Assembly (NCBI RefSeq): GCF_963678635.1
Contig: NC_087069.1
Coordinates: forward strand, 3,544,166-3,608,165
Source: Symsagittifera roscoffensis
Lineage: Eukaryota > Xenacoelomorpha > Acoela > Convolutidae
Direction of reading: 5' to 3'
Length of the DNA stretch: 64,000 nucleotides
Below are positions 22,301 to 29,300 of the stretch, piece by piece. The number at the start of each line of letters is the position of its first letter. Position 1 is the stretch's first letter. Below the pieces are notes generated by a model. The model saw only the letters and a list, made by a program, of their open reading frames with translations, searched no databases and was not told where the DNA came from. The translations under genes were made by a program, and so were the position numbers.

Positions 22301-22558
22301 CGCGTGGTCCTTGAACCCTCTCATCGCGTTTGAGATATCTGACCATACTGCAGGCAGTTCAGCCTTAAGTGGCCTCAGGTTCTCCATTTCTATCATGCGA
22401 TTCGGGGCTGATATGATCACATCATATTTTCCCTCCGAAAGTAAGGCTACCATTGCATACACAAATTTCAGTCCATCCGGGAGATGTGCATATCCCGGAG
22501 ACAACGCAAATACTACTCTCAACGTCACTTTATTGAATGACCCCCTCCTTTGTCGCGT
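19343..22558 (-). CDS. ORF5, about 1,070-codon frame, +1 to ORF4
   Basis: The frame opens at 22558 after a TAG and runs to a TGA inside the hairpin at 19343. It has no ATG at its start; the first start-like codon is GTG at 22528. It overlaps the last 29 nt of ORF4 in the +1 frame, so it is probably made as an ORF4-ORF5 fusion by frameshifting, or from a spliced RNA. Counting from the GTG at 22528, residues 1-110 (VVFALSPGYAHLPDGL, YDVIISAPNR) look like the continuation of an SGNH-like fold started at the end of ORF4. Residues 255-300 have hydrophobic helices. Residues 690-790 are acidic low-complexity. Basic clusters PRRRRIE near 830 and AKRKRVEE near 975 could be nuclear localisation signals. 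The last residues are encoded by the inverted repeat and may not be ancestral. Function is not recognised beyond that. Confidence 0.72.
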   Translation of the reverse strand, partial: TRQRRGSFNKVTLRVVFALSPGYAHLPDGLKFVYAMVALLSEGKYDVIISAPNRMIEMENLRPLKAELPAVWSDISNAMRGFKDHALHMLVLDEVLGLELSNFSRQLKLKPGIDDDHRVITAMSNDLWFRAMEVASEDTRRKNSLETRAHLEAMVLRTKPEANQWLHLNPRVAALGADAFQQGPVMITKIHAYLLKEVNLAENAGEKTAEFVNRMCQITLETFWTQEVKGQEGFERTDSMLEGLGAGWTASFLAKVYPKVSHYLIKEFLQAVVKVSIVELIALFVTFGAESFVKGPAILLTDGIQNLRLDGLLTLIAITHGNLGGLMKLARCPEQMKERVRNLDMKKSTDSWNKIRDLRHTLIQYLLQQNRFGTGEDETIEREEDVRRHVGGMPLLTDLSLAMRIDPLALIRGVTEFVTVIYGPAVTFAFPDVKVEAYRRSVLHLNLISAVDGSTLNWCEQHALRELMSEDLLFAKISEPEMTVINFDDHFCERMGEVERGHIEVFPKLWNLRPYDKTNGEMTRVPRLTAAYHKVREETKDWGDYKKLPEAIPEFPLIRRMLLGAVSVVQTPRLRAFETNERRVGNFMGTMDPYFVGRNAAVLQYTRFAYTDQATRRRISNAATPKPGRFDEEWKGLGLAPMRMRGRTELPEASLILTSVRKEMKVGGVLQTRTFLAPFGCEEIKVVHGEEEDKSAGTLLIPRFHEEADNDEQGPSNSNKDKSEGDDGQGGSRQTEEPMQQDQAGGQDDRASTGGASSLDFNIFSDLENNADTLEATEPADEGTSTLEPPSAFMEMKRNLPESSSPGNSRNNDQRILMESPRRRRIEASARVPFLGTLPEEEWEVHHRDHESRTGCKLDRVAFMEEVWNVIQSYGTQSILKTGLNQSLMREVLDKLDECEGRLSELLIDSATDESEANSPIKMTPQDNEGEVVYLSRTRRGTMRSKMVIDKINAMKMKLGSRVMPRRIGKTKVDSEISMKAGNSAKRKRVEEVMDLGQGDYQLSGTDRILTDIAMVPPILMAGIKSTGYKSKRSDRTLTGATLEMEILSHCFKLSCNTSTGVSCPATLPFP

Positions 22559-25436
22559 CTACCACTTCACCCATCGACTCCAGGATGTCTTTTATCGCTG
22601 GCCATACTGCGTTTTCTGCTGTTGCAGGATCTCTGAGCCTGCTCAGAAAACCTCTACTGTGTAGATGGTCATTGATGCCAGCAAACACAATCGTTATCGG
22701 GTTCATTTCTGTCTGCCTTTGTACCCCTATAGCCAATGACACTGATTGCAATAGGTCTAGGTCAACTGCGGCCAGCATTATGACGTCCGGCCAAAACAAA
22801 GACTTAGAGGTGTACACGAACTCTGAATTCGCTACTACCATGATTTTGGCCTTCCTCATCTCTGCTTTGTCGTAGGCGGCGAAGATGGTCTCATCTTTCT
22901 TTATCGCTGTCAATCCGCCATATCTCTGGGCATCACCATCTTGGTTCACTAGTTTTGGGTACACTCTCTCCTTCACATGACCAGGTGGTGTCGTCAATTG
23001 CCTAAATATCTTCACGTGTTGTCCAATCGGCGCTCTCGCCGTCAGGAATCTTCCTGGCCTTTCTTCACGATTCCTCTCATCATGGTTCAATCTCACATCT
23101 TGCAACGGTCTTGCATTCACAGGTCCTATTGTGTTGTTGGAGGGCAGTCCCTCCAAGTCGGCAAATCTCAAGGCCGTCGTGGAGCTGAAATTTATGCTAG
23201 CGGCTATCAACCAGTCTACGCCGGTTATCGAGTACAATCTGCTGACGGATAGCGTCGCTCCATTCAGCATCCTCCTTGCATCTTCGATGAAGCTCACTCT
23301 CTGTAGGTCCAGCTTCATTAGTTCGTCTTTGTATATATGCCAAGGAGACGGTATGGATCGCGACCACATCAATGAGCCTCTGCTCGGTCTCTCCTCTCGA
23401 CTGGTACTCGTCGTCTCCGATCTAGTCTCCGATCTAGATGTGCCTGCTACTTCTTCGATTGGTTGGTTGACAGGTCCTATCCTTTTCCTAGGATGAATTG
23501 TCCTCCTCATCGGTGCTTCTCCCAACCGATCTTGTACGTCTGTTCTTCGACCTGGTTCACCGGAGCTTTGTTGCCGGTAATTTGTGACGGCTGGGACCGT
23601 ACCCAAGCGTGTTTCCAGGTTAGGAGGCACAAAGGTGGTGATCACCGTATCACTCACCGTTCCCTCTTCCTTCAGCACTCCTGTGTCAAAGAGTTCTGCT
23701 TCCAGCTCATCCAACCGTTCTTGGAAGACTCGATTCAACCAAGCTTGTCCTTCGACACTGTCGAAGTAGATGCCATCTGTGGTCAGTCTGGCTTGATCCA
23801 TGGCTCTCAATTCATGTTCAATGTCCATGAGGATCATTCTTCCGGCATTTCGATTTGCTAGGTTTCTCAAGATGTTGTTCCATCTCATGACTCCCTCGTT
23901 GTGCCTTCTTCCTGATGCTGTCAGGCTTCTTGCGTTCATTGGCACCGTGCAAACGGTCAGTACCGCGCAACTGAACTTCTGCCAGAGAGTAGTAAACAAA
24001 CACACCATCATTGATTCCCACAGTGCTTCCTGCTCATCTGATCCTCTGGAGATATCATTCGTCCCAACTAAGATCATCACATTGGGTATCTTCCCTGGAT
24101 TCATCAGCTCCACCATGCGATATAATTGGGCAAACGTCGCGCCTCCAAAGGCCATCACCGTGGTGACCCATGAGGACCTCAAATTCGACAGCACTCTGAC
24201 TAAGCTGTCTCCCAATATCAGGTGAGATGTCCCGAGTGGTGGTTGCTGCAGGTTCACAGCCGGGCTCCAGGTAGCTCGATTGAAGCAGGCTCTCGGATCT
24301 GTCTCCGGAACTCCCGTGAAATTATACTTCAATTGATTATTCTTCTGCACGTCTATTACACGAGACACTTTCTTCGCTGGCATCTTCCTTACTTTCCTCT
24401 CTGGGATTCTCGAGTTCCCCATGAGTGGTGTCACGTTACTCATCCCTTGTCTGATTACTGTCTGGGAGAGTTGTACTCTGCCCGTATCGTCAATCGTTCC
24501 ATAGGGTGCAGTCACCCCGGAACCTGGTGCATTCTTGTTAGCGACCAATCGTCCAGCTGTCTCTATCAGTTTTCTCACTGTCTGTTCTACGACGGGATCA
24601 CCCAAGGTGTCACTAGGATCCGGGATTGTTACTCGGTTCGTCTCTGCTGGAAGCCGTGTCTCCGTTGTTTGACTCATTTCTCGAGGTGTCAAGAGCTCCA
24701 TCGGGGACTGCCCACGAGGAATATCCCTTGCAGGTATCACTTTCTCAATGGACGTCGTCAACGCCGCCTGTTCCGATCGCTCTTTGTATTCCTGCCTTAA
24801 GCGTTCGATCTCTTGACCCTGTTTTTTGTTGCAGTCTTCAAACAACTTTCTCCACATGTCCCGGTCTTCCTCCATCGCCAGCATGGTCTTCGTCATATCG
24901 TCTAACTCCTTCTTCGTACTCCTCAGTTGATCGTTCATCTCGTCCAGATCTTGTATGGTTTGGTTCGTCTGAACCTTCTGTGTTACTTTCGCCCTTTTTG
25001 GTGGCACAGCTGCTCTCAGTGGTGAACCAGACGAGGTCGCTTCGCTGTTCATCTCCCGATGCATTCTCGTCAGCCCAGGTTTGGGCTTGGAGGGCATTGG
25101 CATCTCACCTGGTTGGTAAGTCCTAGAACTTCCCAACCCAGGCTCATTCGCCAAGTCACTCCCTGAGAGAGCCCCGTTTCTCCACCTCATCACTCTCATG
25201 TTCGGGCGGTCTAGTACTCCTCTTTCTCCATATGCTGCCATCAACAGGACTTCCGTGGGGCGGTCCCCACGGTTGTCGTGCCCCAAGATGTTGATCAGGG
25301 CGGTCAGCAACATGACCACCTCTGGGTCCTCCAGAGCGAAGTCTCGTTCGATCAGCCGACGATAGATCGCATCTACCATCGGTCCCACATATGCCTCTGC
25401 CAGGTCCATCAATTCATCCAGGTTGAAATTGTCCAT
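22530..25436 (-). CDS. ORF4, 968-aa protein with coiled coil and SGNH-hydrolase-like domain
   Basis: ATG at 25436, TAA at 22530-22532. Residues 1-90 are helical; 150-235 form a charged coiled coil (LDEMNDQL, MEEDRDMW, EIERLRQEY). Residues 400-580 match the SGNH/GDSL order: ILGDSLVR (block I, Ser411), a glycine-rich FGGATF near 430, MILVGTNDIS (block III, Asn460), then TDGIYFDSVEGQ at 552-563. In active family members the last block is Asp-x-x-His; here a tyrosine stands where histidine is expected, so esterase activity is doubtful. Residues 600-700 are a low-complexity linker. Residues 860-968 start a second SGNH-like module (IMVVANSEF, TIVFAGINDH) that seems to continue in ORF5 in the +1 frame. 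A role in virion structure or lipid binding is possible but unproven. Confidence 0.8.
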   Translation of the reverse strand: MDNFNLDELMDLAEAYVGPMVDAIYRRLIERDFALEDPEVVMLLTALINILGHDNRGDRPTEVLLMAAYGERGVLDRPNMRVMRWRNGALSGSDLANEPGLGSSRTYQPGEMPMPSKPKPGLTRMHREMNSEATSSGSPLRAAVPPKRAKVTQKVQTNQTIQDLDEMNDQLRSTKKELDDMTKTMLAMEEDRDMWRKLFEDCNKKQGQEIERLRQEYKERSEQAALTTSIEKVIPARDIPRGQSPMELLTPREMSQTTETRLPAETNRVTIPDPSDTLGDPVVEQTVRKLIETAGRLVANKNAPGSGVTAPYGTIDDTGRVQLSQTVIRQGMSNVTPLMGNSRIPERKVRKMPAKKVSRVIDVQKNNQLKYNFTGVPETDPRACFNRATWSPAVNLQQPPLGTSHLILGDSLVRVLSNLRSSWVTTVMAFGGATFAQLYRMVELMNPGKIPNVMILVGTNDISRGSDEQEALWESMMVCLFTTLWQKFSCAVLTVCTVPMNARSLTASGRRHNEGVMRWNNILRNLANRNAGRMILMDIEHELRAMDQARLTTDGIYFDSVEGQAWLNRVFQERLDELEAELFDTGVLKEEGTVSDTVITTFVPPNLETRLGTVPAVTNYRQQSSGEPGRRTDVQDRLGEAPMRRTIHPRKRIGPVNQPIEEVAGTSRSETRSETTSTSREERPSRGSLMWSRSIPSPWHIYKDELMKLDLQRVSFIEDARRMLNGATLSVSRLYSITGVDWLIAASINFSSTTALRFADLEGLPSNNTIGPVNARPLQDVRLNHDERNREERPGRFLTARAPIGQHVKIFRQLTTPPGHVKERVYPKLVNQDGDAQRYGGLTAIKKDETIFAAYDKAEMRKAKIMVVANSEFVYTSKSLFWPDVIMLAAVDLDLLQSVSLAIGVQRQTEMNPITIVFAGINDHLHSRGFLSRLRDPATAENAVWPAIKDILESMGEVVDATKEGVIQ

Positions 25437-25837
25437 ACTGTTCTTTCCAAGTTTGATTTGATTTCGATTTCAAGTTTTGACTCAAGTGAGCAATTAAATG
25501 ATCAATCAGGATCTAGAAAAGGAATCACGACTGTCACACTTGTCAGTTTCATTTTAACATATATCGTTAAAATTTGCTTAAAACAGTTCAGATAAAAAGA
25601 TATTTATCCTAAAATTTATTAAAATCAATTGGTTTCTAAAATTTTGGAATTCGACCTAAGATTGGACAGTCCAAACTTTGGATCTATTCCCAAGATCGTC
25701 ATCTAGTTGTTCATGGTCACTAACCCCTACTTACCCATGATCTTAATAACCTAACACATAACATAACATAACATAACACACATATCACATATTACATGCA
25801 ACTTGGTCCTTTGGCCTAACACCCTCTCGCACATCAT
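25437..25837 (-). other. Noncoding gap between the macro ORF and ORF4
   Basis: About 400 bp without a coding frame. It contains a short microsatellite of AACAT units near 25750-25780 and the palindrome TTGGACAGTCCAA at 25662-25674. As the only sizeable gap between coding blocks, it is a candidate site for an internal promoter, splice acceptor or ribosome entry ahead of the ORF4 ATG. No specific signal is proven. Confidence 0.5.
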
Positions 25838-26338
25838 TCAGCCTATACTTAAGTAATATTTCTTATGTAGATATACTTGTATGTTCGTATCAGAGAATAT
25901 CACGTGTACAAGCGCGTACAATTCCCGAGGATGCAATCTTCCTCTATTTGGATCGTACACTGGAAGCGAAAGCTCCTTCACGTCCATTTCCACAAGGAAG
26001 TCCCTCAGCCTCGTCAAAGACAAGACTAGGTTTTCTGGGTCCACGTGCTGCTTCTCCGTCGCCCTCGTTACCAAGAAGCACAAGTACTTTCCCGGTATCT
26101 GCGACACCGCCGGAGGTAAGGCTGCTACGCCCCCTATCCCTGGTCTTTGCTTCCAAAGGAATTCCACGTTTTTATATTCCCTCTTAAAATCTGCCGCTAG
26201 CGCCGTCCTAAAACTCATGTCTGCGGTGATAGCTACCGCACATGTTCTGTTTGTGAGTATGAAATCACTGTCTGTTAGTATTATGTTACTAGAATATTCA
26301 TTTGGTAAATAAAATATGACTCCACTACCCTGCCTATG
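25838..26338 (-). CDS. Macro-domain-like ORF overlapping the end of Pol
   Basis: The frame is open from 26338 (after a TGA) to a TGA at 25838-25840, overlapping the last 58 nt of Pol in the -1 frame. The first ATG is at 26218, inside the domain. I chose the full open frame because the core strand upstream of that ATG (CAVAITADM) belongs to the fold. The order CAVAITADM, ALAADFKREY, GGVAALP, YLCFLVTR, a helix (LVLSLTRLRDFL), ELSLPVYDP and a final VIFSDTNIQVYL matches small macro domains of the ADP-ribose-hydrolase type related to OARD1/TARG1. The usual glycine-rich catalytic loop after LSLP is replaced by YDPNRGRLHP. With no ATG, production needs -1 frameshifting from Pol or splicing. Assigned from pattern only. 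Confidence 0.68.
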   Translation of the reverse strand, partial: HRQGSGVIFYLPNEYSSNIILTDSDFILTNRTCAVAITADMSFRTALAADFKREYKNVEFLWKQRPGIGGVAALPPAVSQIPGKYLCFLVTRATEKQHVDPENLVLSLTRLRDFLVEMDVKELSLPVYDPNRGRLHPRELYALVHVIFSDTNIQVYLHKKYYLSIG

Positions 26339-29300
26339 TCAGGTTTCTTAGGTTCTTCACCTGTTTCTGCTTCTAACTCTCCTGTTTCTCTTGCTATTCT
26401 CAATTTTTTTATTATCAGGTTTTCAGTGTGGGTAAGTCCTACCCCCACTCCCCGGACAAAAATATCCATCGGCGTCCCCGTTGATCGCATACCGGGTATT
26501 AAGTCAAGGTTAGAAGCTGGAATGAGAAGTTGTCCTTCCTGGGCAGCCCAGGAAGGATCATCTCGTTCGGTCTTAATGTATTTCGCGCTTTCACGATCTA
26601 CGTCTTGAATCGTAACGCTGGTCTCTTTAGGGTCTGATGTCATTTCATTCAGCCACTCTAAGACACGCAGGTTCGTCTGGTCTTGTTCATATGACTGCTG
26701 TTGCTCATCGTCAAATTCTACCTCGGGTTTTGACCAGTCGTCAACCCATTCATCGTTATGATCATCGACTATGTCAATGTCTTGTGACACAGTTATTTCT
26801 TCTAAACCCACTACTTCCTCCACTACTTTCTTCAGATCTATCCTATCCACTACAAAGTCGTCACCGTAAGGATTGTACTTCTTTCTTGGTCTCGTCCCGT
26901 CCTTCCGACGAGTCTGCATCGTGAACGGAAGATCTGGTTCCAAGTTCTTGGAAACCTCTGTCTGTTCGGGATCCTGCCAATCTTCCTCTGCGTAGGGTAA
27001 GGTCTCATCGTCCGCTTCGATCTGTTCGTTTGGATCCAGGTCCAGCGGTGTATCTGTACCATCCTCTACGATTTCGTTTCCATCGTTCTTCTGCCTGGTG
27101 CCTTTTTCATTGACCTCACAAGCAGGATCCATCATTAGATAATCCCCTTCTTCCATGTCTGCAGGTACACACCAGTCTTCTGTCGATGGATTGTGTGGCT
27201 TGATGTTTTCGTAGTGGGCGGCTCGGCCAGTACTCAGTCTATAAAAGCGTCCCTCTTGGTGCACCTCTGTAATCATGAAGGGTCCCCTCCACTTTTTTAG
27301 AAGCTTCTTTGTTCCTTTCGGTGGTATAACGTTCTGAAATACCCATACGTAGTCTCCCACCGAGTAGGCTTTTGCACCAGCTGCTTTCTTGTCGAATCTT
27401 TTCCTCTGCCTTGCCTGTGCTTGCTGAGTATTTCGTCTACACAGATCGTTCAACTCCTGTTGACGTCTGATCACATCCCTCACGTAAACCTGTGGAGATG
27501 TTTTCTTCCCCTCATATTCTGGGTAGAAGAATGTCAAGGGTAAAGACTTCTCGTGTCCCGTCAGCATCATGTGTGGACTGACCCCAGTGGTGGAGTGTTG
27601 CGTGCTATTATAAGCTCCCATCACCTGTGGAAGGTATCTGTCCCAATCGGTCATATACCTGGAACAGTATACTCTCAGCATCGATACTAACGTCCTATTC
27701 TGTCTTTCCACTAAGCCATTCGTCTGAGGGTGGTATGTCGTGGAGTGAGCCTGAGCGACCTGTGACCGTCTCATAAGCTCTTTCGTAAGCTCGCCTACGA
27801 AAGCTGTTCCATTGTCCGATTGAAACGTCATTGGACAACCAAGTCTTGCTATCCATGTATTTATCAGGTGGTCGCATGTCTCTTCCGCCGAGGCAGTTAT
27901 GCAGGGCACGGCCTCTGCATACTTCGTGAAGTGATCTATCATGACCAAGACTTGGTTATAACCGCTGTCTGTCATGCATATCTTCTGGTGATCTATCTGC
28001 ACGACCTCGTTGAATTCAGACGACTCAATCGATTGTAGAGGAAATCGTAATTTCCTTGGATCCTTGACCTGTTGGCATGACAGGCACGCTGTTACCCATT
28101 TCTCACATGCTTTTTTCATTCCAGGCCACTCAAAGCGCTTCAGGATCCTCTGATACACTTTGTCGATTCCTTGATGGCCCATCTGATCATGCGACCTGAA
28201 TAGTAGTTCTGTCTGATAGAGTTGTGGCAACACTATCGCGTTATATTTGTATAAGACCTTGTCTTCTTCTCTTCTCTTGCAAGCCACGATCCCGTCCTTG
28301 TTCAGATACAATCTCCCCTCCTTCTGCATGAAGTATTGTCTCAGGATCCTATAGCTGTCTTCTTCTAGGTCACCTTTGTCTGGTGCACCGTTTTCTATCC
28401 ACCTTTTTAGGTTACTTGTCATGCGGTCATTTCTTTGCGCCCTTAGTAGGTCCGAGAGTCTGTACCTCATTTGACAATTCATCTCATTGGGCTGATGTGT
28501 GTCTTCTTCCATCTTAACGCACCAAATCTTCGCCAACGGTTGTGTTTCTTGTTCAAATGGCTGAAGGTCAGTCCTGACTACCTCTTTCTGCGGCAACAGG
28601 CTTATCGAACGTTTCGATACCGCTATTGTTTCTAAGTCATCCGCTGCGTTGTCAAAGACTCTTTCGCTTGGTATAAGGTAGCGATCGCTGTCAGGATCCT
28701 GATACACCTCTCTGTCCAGGTCTCTCGCCCGAGTTTCCACTAGTAGCGTGTGTATCGCCAGTTCTGACAGCTCGGATCCCGAACTCGAGTTCCTGTCTGA
28801 ATAGGTGTCCATTCCTGAGTTTCGGGAATCATCATCTGTCGAAGAGGTTGTGCTGGAGACTGCACGCTCCTCCAGATCATGTCTGTGCTTTCTTCGCATC
28901 CATCTGAACTCCCCGGACAAAACCTTGTTCTCTCGGTCCTGTTTCTCATCAGGAATTTCCTCGTTTATCTCAGACTCCCCGGACAAATTTCCTTGTCCCG
29001 GGTGTTGATCTTGTGATCGCTGGTTTTTCTCCTCATCCTTCTCCCCGGACAAATAGTCTTGCAGCAGATTTTGTTCTACCTCTTCACCCTCTTTTTCCCG
29101 GTCTACAAAGGTGACGGTTTTCTTTCGCTTGCTGCTCCCCTGTTCTTTCCGTCCGTAAGAAGTACTGGTTAAAATCTCTTGGGGTATTGAGGATACTAGT
29201 TGCTGAACTATTGTCCTACAATCCCTCTTGTTCTCTTCGTGCTGTCGTCTGGACGGCATGATCTTCACCTTCTCACTGACTGTTAGCGATGCCACTGCTG

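Noticed and set aside
16393-22558. ORF5/ORF6 as envelope glycoproteins
   Set aside because: No N-terminal signal peptide, no clear transmembrane anchor, no furin-like site and few paired cysteines; an envelope role is not supported.
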